Below are positions 33,488-41,420 of a DNA stretch of 64,000 bases, piece by piece; the stretch's first letter is position 1, and every line of letters starts with the position of its first letter. The DNA comes from Segatella copri (GTDB taxonomy: Bacteria; Bacteroidota; Bacteroidia; Bacteroidales; Bacteroidaceae). The notes under the pieces were generated by a model. The model was given only the letters and a program-made list of their open reading frames with translations, was not told the DNA's origin and did not search any database. A program made the position numbers and the translations under genes. The stretch lies in the NCBI RefSeq assembly GCF_019127135.1, contig NZ_JAHOEA010000006.1, positions 1 through 64,000 of the forward strand. Reading direction: 5' to 3'.

Positions 33488-34645
33488 TCATCTGCGGAAG
33501 CCCGATGTCTGTTCCTCTTTTTCCTTCTGTTTGGCTTGCTCTTGTTGCCTCTCAGCCTCTTGCGCCTTGGCGAACTCGAAATAGTCGAAGTCTATCTCTC
33601 CTTGGTCTATCAACCGTTGGTCTCGTTTGCCAAGCAAGGCATCGTTCCAGTCTTTGTATTGTCCCAAAGGATGAAAGGCTTGCACCGTGAAGTCTGTAAA
33701 TCCCATTTCCTTAGCGATTGCTTTGAAGTTCTTCACAAAGCCACGTCCTGCCTCGTCTTTGTCAAAGCCCAAATAATGGTTCGCTTTTCGGGTCTCTTCC
33801 AGCATTCCCTTTATTTGCCCCTTTGTCGGTGTACCTCCGGTCGAGACATACACGTTCTTCACTGGATTGATTTGGTACTCTGCCATAGCATCGTAGGCAC
33901 TCTCGAACCATAGAATATTTGTGGCTTCTTTCAATGGCTTACCGGTCAGGTTGGCTATCCACAATCCTTCACTGCTGTTGCTTCCTTCCGCCTTGCCCTT
34001 GTATGCCTTGCCGTCCTCTCGTCTCGGTCTGCCTCGCTCTTCCAATCCAACGATGCTGTCCGGCTTGGACGGCAAGGATAGTGGAAAGGCGAGATTGGCA
34101 AAGCTCAATCCGTCATTTCGACGCTTGGTCGCCAAGAAGAAATGCTTGTGAAAGGCGAACTGGGTCCCCATGTTGATGCCTCTTTCCTTGAAATAAGGAT
34201 AGTGTTTCCGTTGGGTGTCCTTTTCCCTTGGGTTGAAACGCAAGATGTCATAGTCTGACAGGTTGAAGGGCTTGGCTTCTCGCTTGGGTTCTGCCACTCT
34301 GCTTTCACGCACATCAATGGGATTATTCAACAGTCTGTTGCATACCACATTCACCAGTCTGTCCAATGACATCCCTGGCTTATAGTCGTCAAACAGTGTC
34401 GGATGCTCCTTGATGAAACCTATCACGTTGTAGTTCTTCTGCTCTGGTGGCTGAAAACAGCACTTGCCATTGCCTGTGACAATAAACTTGTCGCCTCTCA
34501 CTCGCTGTCCATAACTGTCCACCTTTACATACGACGGATAGCGCAATCCATCTCGTTTGTTCAACTGATAGCCTGCGTCCACCAGCAGCTCCTGTATGTT
34601 CAGACGCTGTAAGAAATCATTATATGTCAGTTCGTTGTTTGCCAT
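33488..34645 (-). CDS. TOPRIM-domain primase-like protein
   Basis: A 385-residue protein of the DUF3991/TOPRIM group. The N-terminal region (LQRLNIQELLVDAGYQLNKRDG) and a GNGKCCFQPPEQKNYN zinc-less primase-like segment precede the TOPRIM core near residues 245-320: ILWFESAYDAMAEY with the conserved Glu, then YVSTGGTPTKGQ, then HYLGFDKDEAGRGF with the Asp-x-Asp pair. It may prime complementary-strand synthesis in the recipient. The coiled, charged tail ends in QTSGFRR, related to the RSGGMKR tails. Confidence 0.8.
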   Translation of the reverse strand: MANNELTYNDFLQRLNIQELLVDAGYQLNKRDGLRYPSYVKVDSYGQRVRGDKFIVTGNGKCCFQPPEQKNYNVIGFIKEHPTLFDDYKPGMSLDRLVNVVCNRLLNNPIDVRESRVAEPKREAKPFNLSDYDILRFNPREKDTQRKHYPYFKERGINMGTQFAFHKHFFLATKRRNDGLSFANLAFPLSLPSKPDSIVGLEERGRPRREDGKAYKGKAEGSNSSEGLWIANLTGKPLKEATNILWFESAYDAMAEYQINPVKNVYVSTGGTPTKGQIKGMLEETRKANHYLGFDKDEAGRGFVKNFKAIAKEMGFTDFTVQAFHPLGQYKDWNDALLGKRDQRLIDQGEIDFDYFEFAKAQEAERQQEQAKQKEKEEQTSGFRR

Positions 34646-34657
34646 AAGCGTATTCCG

Positions 34658-36199
34658 TTATAGTCCTTTCCCAATGTGAGGATGCAATACTTCTTGGTTC
34701 ATGGCAGCCTCAAAGTTTCTCGCCGCCACATCCATTGGCGTATCTACTCCTGGCTTGAAGTAGGGACGAGGTGGCGCAGGTGCTGCACCATGATGGTGGT
34801 CAACTATCACTACAGGTGCGCCATGTGGACGATGTAGCTCACTGCCTACTTCGGCAGCAACACCCAATCCTGCTAACAGTGCAGCTCCAATCTTGGTTCC
34901 CAAACTGGTGCGGTCTTTCATATCAACCTCACCGAATATCTTGGAAAAAAGTTTCATGCGATGGTAGTCATCCACTGCCATGAACTTGTCATACTGCTTC
35001 TGCGTTATCTCGTGGCTTACTCGCTCACCGTTGATGATGGCTGTCATGCGGAATTTGCCTTCTTGCTCCGCTGGCTCCACTCGTATCTCACCAACAGTTA
35101 CTTCTCTGCCATGCATGACTTCACGGAACCACCCCTTGCTCTCGTCCAAGTCCTGCCCATCCACAATACCTACTTTATTGTTCATAGGTTCTTGCTGCAC
35201 TTGCAGTGGCTCAACGGTAGATTGCAACTGCATCCTGCCGTCCAACTCCTGTTGCACCTCTGGACGCAAACCGATATGGATGCGCTCCTTGCTGTTGAGC
35301 ATATCCATCGTTATCTTGTCGGTGAAATCGTCCTTGATGACATTATTCAATATATCCAGTCGTTTGGCTACAGATACTTGCTTGACAGAATTGTTGGTCA
35401 ATGCCTTCAATTCATCGTCGGTCAAGTCATACACCATATCACTTTTGGTGCTTTCTGATTGGATGGTGAGTGTCTTTGCCTTCTCATCGATGATGATACC
35501 GTGTGAAGACAGGCATTCCTGCCATTGATCGTTGGAGAAATATACAGGTGAGCTTATCAGTTCCTTGTAGGGTTTGGCTGGCTCTTTGCTTCTTGGACGT
35601 GTCTCTACAGGTGTCATCACGGCTTGCAGGTTTTGTAATACATCTGCTTGTGATGCTACTTGTTGCTGTCCTTTATAGTAAAAGCCATAGCCTCCAGAGG
35701 TTAGCTCTCCTGGTTTCAGCCTTCTGTCTGGTCTTTCCGCTACCATTGGTGCTCCTGCATAGAACATCTGTCCTCCGACTCTGCGTAGATGATAGCCGTC
35801 CTGCATTCTCGGTGTCCAACCTAAAAACTCTGGACTCCATCCTAACCGTCCGTATTCTCCAGTACCAATCCTATATCCATGCAGTCCCATAGCCACTCTT
35901 CCATTGGCATTTCTTGCATGGGCAAGGTTTCTCGGCATATAGAAGTCTTTGCCGATGATGCTGGTAAAGACATTGTACGCCTTCTTGTTGGCAGAGTTGG
36001 TTCCCCAATCGGTCAATGCCAACATCTGTTTCTCGGTGAGGTTATAGGTCAGCAGTGGGGAGTCATGTCCCTGTACCACTAACTGATAACCGTCACCGTT
36101 GGCTATGATATGGGCTTGCATGCCATTGCGCATCAAGATGTCACGCATCTCTGGCTGCAAGTCCATCTGTCTTGGATTCAAGTTCTTTCTTATCGCCAT
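34658..36199 (-). CDS. ICE protein with three internal repeats (DUF3945-like style)
   Basis: A 513-residue soluble protein. A unit of about 38 residues recurs three times, with the pattern Y-x-LT-x-x-x-x-x-ALT followed by a helix: near 50-90 (LLTYNLTEKQMLALTDWGTN), 255-295 (DMVYDLTDDELKALTNNS) and 405-435 (VSHEITQKQYDKFMAVDD). The end is Pro/His-rich (HHGAAPAPPRPYFKPG). Such proteins are frequent in Bacteroidales ICE operons; the function is unknown. The start ATG follows the preceding gene by 12 bases. Confidence 0.65.
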   Translation of the reverse strand: MAIRKNLNPRQMDLQPEMRDILMRNGMQAHIIANGDGYQLVVQGHDSPLLTYNLTEKQMLALTDWGTNSANKKAYNVFTSIIGKDFYMPRNLAHARNANGRVAMGLHGYRIGTGEYGRLGWSPEFLGWTPRMQDGYHLRRVGGQMFYAGAPMVAERPDRRLKPGELTSGGYGFYYKGQQQVASQADVLQNLQAVMTPVETRPRSKEPAKPYKELISSPVYFSNDQWQECLSSHGIIIDEKAKTLTIQSESTKSDMVYDLTDDELKALTNNSVKQVSVAKRLDILNNVIKDDFTDKITMDMLNSKERIHIGLRPEVQQELDGRMQLQSTVEPLQVQQEPMNNKVGIVDGQDLDESKGWFREVMHGREVTVGEIRVEPAEQEGKFRMTAIINGERVSHEITQKQYDKFMAVDDYHRMKLFSKIFGEVDMKDRTSLGTKIGAALLAGLGVAAEVGSELHRPHGAPVVIVDHHHGAAPAPPRPYFKPGVDTPMDVAARNFEAAMNQEVLHPHIGKGL

Positions 36200-36211
36200 A
36201 GCATGATTGTA

Positions 36212-36436
36212 TTAAGCGTTCTCTTTTTCCATTCCTTGCTCTAACAGTTCGTCTTTGTACTTCACAAACTGTTCCGCACTCTCGTTGCCGATGCACAGGG
36301 CGTGTTCCTTGCAGTATTCCTCATACTCGTTCTGCCATTCCTCACTGAAATGGTTCACATAATCAAGCCAACCATATTCGCCGCTCTGCATCTTCTCTAC
36401 GAGAATGTCTTCTGTATAATAAGGTCCTTTTCTCAT
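36212..36436 (-). CDS. Small acidic ICE protein (74 aa)
   Basis: A 74-residue protein rich in Glu, Tyr and Trp (MRKGPYYTEDILVEKMQSGE, WLDYVNHFSEEWQNEYEEYC). No signal peptide. It sits between two operon genes with tight spacing. It resembles widespread small Bacteroidales ICE proteins but has no known function. Confidence 0.7.
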   Translation of the reverse strand: MRKGPYYTEDILVEKMQSGEYGWLDYVNHFSEEWQNEYEEYCKEHALCIGNESAEQFVKYKDELLEQGMEKENA

Positions 36437-36462
36437 TTCTTCCCTAAGTTTGATGTTTCACT

Positions 36463-37221
36463 TTACTTTCTTGCAACGACAGAAGCATGTCTTCCTGCTG
36501 CTTTTTTCTGCTCATTCCACAGTTCTTCGGTATATTCCTCCTCTGGAACATAGTCAAGATTACCGTCATCATCCATTACCCAACAGCCATAGATGCCGAA
36601 GGTGTATTTGTCCCACTCTCGCTTGCCCTCCTTGCGCCACTGTTCACCATCACCGTTGGCGAAGCGGATGCCAGTATCACTCTTCAGGTCGATGCCTACG
36701 GTCACAGGCTCGTCTTCTACGGCAAATGTCAGTGCCTCGCCATTTTGGATGCTCTTTAGTTCTGTTCCTCCAAGACAGAGTTCGTCAGATAGCACCTGCA
36801 AGTTTCTACCAATCACTGGTGTCGGCACTGCCATAACCTGATTGGTCTCTCTGTCAATCTGTACAAAAGCCTTGACATGTGTGCCATCTGGTATATCCAC
36901 ATCTGCCACCACAGCCTTGCCCTGCTTCAACAGTTCCTGCTGCTCCTTGGTGAATTTGTCCAATGGGGCATACTTCAACACAGGATAGAACATCACATCC
37001 ACGTTTCCATCTGCCATTCTTACCAAGGCGAATCGGGTTCTGCTCTTGATACTGTAACCCTCGTTTACTTCCATGCTCACAGGCAATACTGGCGATGGAC
37101 GACCATTGCTGATGTCATCCAAGGCATGCATCGGCAGGTCTTCTATCATCTCATGGGTAAGACCGAACTTTGCAAGTGTCTGATACGGCACTTCGCTTTC
37201 TTCAAATGAGTTTCTTTTCAT
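36463..37221 (-). CDS. DUF4099/DUF3945-type ICE protein
   Basis: A 252-residue protein. The start (SEVPYQTLAKFGLTHEMIEDL, then ISNGRPSPVLPV) matches DUF4099, and the segment IGRNLQVLSDELCLGGTELK with the following GEAL fits a DUF3945-type unit. These families are found almost only in Bacteroidetes conjugative elements. It is the first gene of the long minus-strand operon and has a promoter directly upstream. Confidence 0.78.
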   Translation of the reverse strand: MKRNSFEESEVPYQTLAKFGLTHEMIEDLPMHALDDISNGRPSPVLPVSMEVNEGYSIKSRTRFALVRMADGNVDVMFYPVLKYAPLDKFTKEQQELLKQGKAVVADVDIPDGTHVKAFVQIDRETNQVMAVPTPVIGRNLQVLSDELCLGGTELKSIQNGEALTFAVEDEPVTVGIDLKSDTGIRFANGDGEQWRKEGKREWDKYTFGIYGCWVMDDDGNLDYVPEEEYTEELWNEQKKAAGRHASVVARK

Positions 37222-37262
37222 ATTCTGATTATATTTTGAATGATACTTTGCATATAGCCATG

Positions 37263-37292
37263 CAAAGATAGCCCAAGAGTAATGAATACAAG
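37263..37292 (-). promoter_or_regulatory. Promoter of the long minus-strand operon
   Basis: On the minus strand a -7 box TATCTTTG (37270-37263) is preceded, after 18 bases, by TTG (37291-37289). It lies about 42 bases before the start of the DUF4099 gene and could drive the run of genes down to ardC. Confidence 0.6.
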
Positions 37293-37426
37293 AAAGCCTA
37301 CGTTCTTCTGCCCAATCTTTTCCATTTTATTATGATTATATCATCATTTCATACTCTCAATCATACTTTAATCTTATTTTATGTTATACTTTTACTGCAT
37401 CGTGTATCACTCTTGATTTCTTTCCC

Positions 37427-37434
37427 TAACTTTG
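37427..37434 (+). promoter_or_regulatory. -7 box four bases before an ATG
   Basis: TAACTTTG (37427-37434) then CACT then ATG at 37439. With the usual distance to the transcription start, the transcript would begin at or next to the start codon. The same CTTTGCACTATGAAT string precedes the insertion-sequence gene at 41267. Confidence 0.5.
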
Positions 37435-37438
37435 CACT

Positions 37439-38062
37439 ATGAATAGGAAAATAATGGCATTATGGGCAATAAGTTGTCTGGCGGTATCGAGTGCGAAGGC
37501 GCAGTTCAATACCGTCAGCGATAACGCATGCCGTTACAAAGTCAAGAAAGTGGAGGAGATGTTTCTGCCTCCTGCAAATAATCAGGTAGATTTCGTCACG
37601 GCAAATCTGCCACAACAGGAAACAGATTCTGTGGATAACAAACAAAAACAGTGGACAAGTAGCTATCCAAGCTTCACTTATCCACTGAAATCAATCAAAG
37701 TCACCAGTCCTTATGGCTATCGTCGTGACCCTTTTACAGGTAAACTATCATGGCACAACGGTTTGGATCTTCGTGCGAAGAACGAACCTGCCTATGCTAT
37801 GATGGATGGTATTGTCGAAAAGGTAGGGTATGACAATCGTTCTGGTAACTATGTTACATTGCGGCATGGCAATTACCACGTCAGCTATTGTCATTTGTCT
37901 TCTATCATAGTTCGTAAAGGAGAATATGTTTATCCCGGTATCATTGTTGGAGTCACTGGCAATACCGGTCGTAGTACTGGCAGTCATCTCCACCTTACAT
38001 GCAAAAAGGGTGGCAGGAGTATCAATCCTACCATCCTTTTGAAAATTATTGAGAGTATATAA
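37439..38062 (+). CDS. M23-family endopeptidase (secreted)
   Basis: A 207-residue protein with signal peptide (MNRKIMALWAISCLAVSSAKAQ). The LytM/M23 domain (about residues 80-200) keeps the metal ligands: HNGLDLRAK, YVTLRHGNYHVSYCHLSS and GSHLHLTCKKGG. It cleaves peptidoglycan cross-links and could help the transfer apparatus through the wall. It is transcribed divergently from the long operon. If the -7 box is used, the mRNA would be almost leaderless; ATG at 37454 (MALWAI) is the alternative start. Confidence 0.85.
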   Translation: MNRKIMALWAISCLAVSSAKAQFNTVSDNACRYKVKKVEEMFLPPANNQVDFVTANLPQQETDSVDNKQKQWTSSYPSFTYPLKSIKVTSPYGYRRDPFTGKLSWHNGLDLRAKNEPAYAMMDGIVEKVGYDNRSGNYVTLRHGNYHVSYCHLSSIIVRKGEYVYPGIIVGVTGNTGRSTGSHLHLTCKKGGRSINPTILLKIIESI

Positions 38063-38134
38063 CTTTTAAGAACGAAAAAACTTTTTTATCATTGTTGTAC
38101 AATAAACCACGTATATATATGTGATAGATGGTAT

Positions 38135-39088
38135 TTATTTTATGTAATCCATATAAATATGTAGTGCAGAAAAATTTTCTGTAGAAAGTAAAGACAGCAA
38201 AGAAAATAGTATGGTTAAAATAATTCCTATCATTGATAGGGTTAATGATTGTGTGTTGCGGTTGTTCTCTTCAGTTAACTTATTTTTTGTGATTATTATA
38301 GAATCTGCAATAATCGAGAGATGGCGAATAACAGCCTCTTGCTTTGATACGTCTAATTTTTTGGAAGAATTATGTAAAAACATGAGGGAATCTCGTTCCT
38401 TTCCTGTAACATTCATAAGATACTCAACGTCCTTTTCTTCTTCCAATATGGGCTTGACAATAGAGTAAACCTTTTGGCAACGCTCTTTTATTATCTGAGA
38501 CAAATCTTGATTGTTTATTGATTCTATGCACACTTCGCAAATAACATTCAATAAATCTATAAATGTGTCTTTTTTACTTGTATAGTTTGTATAGAATCTG
38601 AATAAATCATTTCTTGTATTGTATCGTCCTTGATAGATGGCGATTATTAAATTTTGAGGTTTGTCTAATTCTTTATTCTGTGTTTTTTCATTCGAGTTTT
38701 TCGATGAAAAAGGAAATATATAGATGAAACATATGATGAAAGAAACAAAAATCGCAAGCCCAAATGCATTTATATAGGAAATCACATTAGGTTTTGTTCT
38801 TGCTAGTGTTGTGTATAAAAATAAAAACAACATTGAAATTAATATTGTTATACAAGATCTTACTATATTAGGCTGAGTATTAAAACACCAGGTTATCATA
38901 ACGGAAAATATAAAAATGCCAATCCACGAACAAACAGTATATCCCAATAGAAATAAATTTACTATTCCCAATGTTTGTAAAACTGTAAATACAACAAAAG
39001 CAGCAAATGCGATAATTATCGCATTTGCAAGTGTTATGGTTCTTTCTTTTTTTATTTTATTTAATATATCGAATTTCGGTAACAGCAT
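38135..39088 (-). CDS. Membrane protein of unknown function (cargo end)
   Basis: A 317-residue protein with four N-terminal hydrophobic segments (residues about 20-43, 45-67, 77-95, 103-127), a soluble helical middle (LLNVICEVCIESINNQD) and one C-terminal segment (about 283-305, TLSMIGIILTILFSLLSLL). The coding sequence is markedly A+T-rich compared with the conjugation genes. No family is recognised. It lies at the downstream end of the heptose cargo and may once have been part of its operon. Confidence 0.6.
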   Translation of the reverse strand: MLLPKFDILNKIKKERTITLANAIIIAFAAFVVFTVLQTLGIVNLFLLGYTVCSWIGIFIFSVMITWCFNTQPNIVRSCITILISMLFLFLYTTLARTKPNVISYINAFGLAIFVSFIICFIYIFPFSSKNSNEKTQNKELDKPQNLIIAIYQGRYNTRNDLFRFYTNYTSKKDTFIDLLNVICEVCIESINNQDLSQIIKERCQKVYSIVKPILEEEKDVEYLMNVTGKERDSLMFLHNSSKKLDVSKQEAVIRHLSIIADSIIITKNKLTEENNRNTQSLTLSMIGIILTILFSLLSLLSTENFSALHIYMDYIK

Positions 39089-39151
39089 GGTATGTCCTTA
39101 ATTTTTTTCGTATATTATTAGCTCATTTTTTGTTTGCCTAAAATAATAAGG

Positions 39152-39754
39152 CTATTTCTGCAAGATAGTTATTTTCTTTACTTCTCCTAAACATCCAACC
39201 TCTATCTCGCCAATTCTTTTTTGGGAGGTATTATTTTTTGTAGACTCTACGACAATCTCATCATAATTATTTCTTGAAACGATTACCCATTTAGGAAATG
39301 CAAGCAATTCCCAATCTCTATTACAAGTTATTTTTACTTTTTTATATTCACCACCTTTACTTTTAAATGAAAGGAACTTATCACTTAAAGATATTGTAGT
39401 ACAAATTGTATTAGGCAATGATGAAAGTGAATCGTTAAGTGCCTCAGATTTCTTGCACAAATCTACTATAGACGACCATTCTGGTATCATTTTCTTTATT
39501 TCAGAAATTAATTTTTTGAAGTCTCCTATAATATTAGTTCTTTTATTATAACACTCTACAGACGTTGATAATTTATCACCGCAATACAAACGAAGTATAG
39601 TGTTTTCATCTGTTAAATCATAATTATAAGGTTCTACTTTTTTTAGCCTGTAATTATTGACAGCTTCCTTTAGCTTTTCAAATGAAGATTCATGATATTC
39701 GAAAGTACTTCTATATAGAATGGTATCTATATTATATACTTTTATCTGGCGCAC
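39152..39754 (-). CDS. BACON-domain protein, 5' end lost to insertion sequence
   Basis: About 200 residues remain. The C-terminal 60 look like a BACON-type beta domain (ITCNRDWELLAFPKWVIVSR, then VGCLGEVKKITILQK). Upstream is a helical, charged region (FKKLISEIKKMIPEWSSIV). The frame opens with a GTG inside the terminal repeat of the neighbouring insertion sequence, so the first codons are IS-derived and the true N-terminus is missing. It may be the tail of a larger protein, possibly the truncated kinase encoded at 42405-42677; that link is inference. Confidence 0.6.
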   Translation of the reverse strand: MRQIKVYNIDTILYRSTFEYHESSFEKLKEAVNNYRLKKVEPYNYDLTDENTILRLYCGDKLSTSVECYNKRTNIIGDFKKLISEIKKMIPEWSSIVDLCKKSEALNDSLSSLPNTICTTISLSDKFLSFKSKGGEYKKVKITCNRDWELLAFPKWVIVSRNNYDEIVVESTKNNTSQKRIGEIEVGCLGEVKKITILQK

Positions 39755-39787
39755 CCGACAAACCCTGTGGAGTAGGCCGTGCAGATG

Positions 39788-40876
39788 CTAACCCAAAACT
39801 GTTGCTAAACGATACATGAAGAATGGTATGTCTATGACTCCTTTTACTTGTGCACGAAAGCATTTGATCTTTGAGTTCAACGATTCAGCTGAAGCGTTAG
39901 TCTTACGTCCGTCAAAGTAGTTCAGGATTTCATCCTCATAGAATCTGATGGTATCGCGTACGGACTTGATTTCACGCAGAGTGCATGAAGCCACTTTCTC
40001 ATACCACCCCTTGAAATTCTGTTTGGCAGTCTCCTTTGTGAGTTTCTTGTTTCTGAATATGGCTCTAAGGGAGTTGATCAGATTGTATGCTTCTTCAAGT
40101 TTTGGGTAGAGTGCGAAAAGTATCTTCGCACGCTTTTTCTGCGTTGCGCTCCACTTCTCTCGGCTCATGGACAATTGCTTGCGACATCGTGTCTGTGCCT
40201 CTACAAGAGTCTCGCCATTTTCAAGCCTTTTGGGTTCAAAGCGAGTGTTCAGCCTCATAGGCTTTCTTCCACGCTTGCTCTTCTTCCAGTTCTTCCCATG
40301 CCTTTTCCTCATTCGCTCGCGGTAAGCCTTTCTCTGCGCTGCCAGATTTTCGAGGTATTTGCGAAACTCTGCCTTCTGTCTGTTCACCTCCTTTACGGCT
40401 TTTCGTTTCAGGCGCAGACGTATCTCTTCGCAGCCCTCTCCACCGCGTTTTACGACATGGAAGCAGTCACGTATGACTGTGGCTTTAGGGAATGCCTCTC
40501 GGGCTATGACACGCATGCAATCTGAGAGATCCATCGTGATATTCTCAACCATTTCACGCTTATCTGCAGGTAGTTGCATGAGAACCTTCAGTACGTCAGC
40601 AGGATTCGTTCCCTTGACTACTGCTATGATTGCACCCTTGCGACCATGGGCATCCTTGTTGTGAACGATAGTGTACAGTTCGCCCTGGAGGGAGGTCTCG
40701 TCTATGCCTTGCTCCTTACCTACGTTTTGCGGAATAAGAATCCACTTAGATGCGTGATCCTTCTGCTCCCACGTCTCGAAGTTACTCAGGGTGTCCTTGT
40801 ATCTTTTGGCAAACGTGGAGCTGTTAATCATGTACGTATAACCAATCTGACGAGCGGTTATCGTCTCAGAGTCCAT
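39788..40876 (-). CDS. ISAon1-family transposase
   Basis: A 362-residue DDE transposase similar to the ISL3 group. Catalytic-type residues are visible: NITMDLSDCMRVIAREAFPK (first Asp), TVIRDCFHVVKRGGEG (second Asp) and TNASAESLNSKIKCFRAQ (Glu region). A basic insertion (RMRKRHGKNWKKSKRGRKP) lies between them. Its start overlaps the end of the upstream reading frame by 11 bases, which fits coupled translation or frameshifting. Confidence 0.88.
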   Translation of the reverse strand: MDSETITARQIGYTYMINSSTFAKRYKDTLSNFETWEQKDHASKWILIPQNVGKEQGIDETSLQGELYTIVHNKDAHGRKGAIIAVVKGTNPADVLKVLMQLPADKREMVENITMDLSDCMRVIAREAFPKATVIRDCFHVVKRGGEGCEEIRLRLKRKAVKEVNRQKAEFRKYLENLAAQRKAYRERMRKRHGKNWKKSKRGRKPMRLNTRFEPKRLENGETLVEAQTRCRKQLSMSREKWSATQKKRAKILFALYPKLEEAYNLINSLRAIFRNKKLTKETAKQNFKGWYEKVASCTLREIKSVRDTIRFYEDEILNYFDGRKTNASAESLNSKIKCFRAQVKGVIDIPFFMYRLATVLG

Positions 40877-41267
40877 TCGCCCTCTTTAAAAAAAGCGCGA
40901 AATCCTTCGCGTATCGAGTGCCCTTATGCTTCAGTTCAAACTCCTTGTCAAGGTCAACACTTCTTGTTGTGCCATCCGGCATTGTCCAGCGCCTTCTTCG
41001 TATGTGAAGTACCGCCTTCTTGTCTCGGGCTGGATAGTCAAGTAAACATGATTCTTCCCCAAAACCATTGCTCACGGAATCCTTCATGTCTGGTGTGCGA
41101 TTGTCGCGCTCATCCAGATAGATGTGAAGCTCTGTTGTGTAAAGAACATCCTTGTCCAAAGTACGCTGTGTTGCAAAGTCTGTCACCTCAAAATACTTAA
41201 GAACTCCTTCGGGGAGGAAATATGAGGCGAGGCCTTCATACATGTTTATATTGTCATTCTGATTCAT
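40866..41267 (-). CDS. ISAon1-family transposase N-terminal protein
   Basis: A 133-residue protein matching the N-terminal region protein of ISAon1 elements. It has LPEGVLKYFEVTDF at the start and HIRRRRWTMPDGTTRSVDLD in the middle, probably a DNA-end-binding part. The start ATG at 41267 lies four bases after a -7 box (TACCTTTG, minus strand, 41279-41272), so the mRNA may be leaderless. Confidence 0.85.
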   Translation of the reverse strand: MNQNDNINMYEGLASYFLPEGVLKYFEVTDFATQRTLDKDVLYTTELHIYLDERDNRTPDMKDSVSNGFGEESCLLDYPARDKKAVLHIRRRRWTMPDGTTRSVDLDKEFELKHKGTRYAKDFALFLKRANGL

Positions 41268-41420
41268 AGTGCAAAGGTACTACTTTTGGACAATCATGTA
41301 TCGTTTGGCAACATAGTTTTTGGGTTAGCATCTGCACAGCCCTCCACAGGGTTTGTCGGGTGCGCCGTTTTTTGACCTAATGCGTTATCGGCTCTGCGTC
41401 TATGCGTCTGGCACTTTTAA

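Larger units (their letters stand above)
39748..41366 (-). mobile_element. ISAon1-like (ISL3-style) insertion sequence
   Basis: The ends are near-perfect terminal inverted repeats: both begin GGCGCACCCGACAAACCC and continue TGTGGAG, with homology extending about 70 bases inward. Between them are two overlapping minus-strand genes of ISAon1 type. The flanks (TTTTATCT on the left, GTTTTTTG on the right) do not form a target duplication, so the neighbourhood has probably been rearranged or partly deleted since insertion. Confidence 0.88.

Noticed and set aside
41367..41420. Integron attC-like site beside the methyltransferase gene
   Set aside because: A CCTAATGCGTTATCGGC stretch recalls attC, but the core RYYYAAC and GTTRRRY sites and paired arms are not present.
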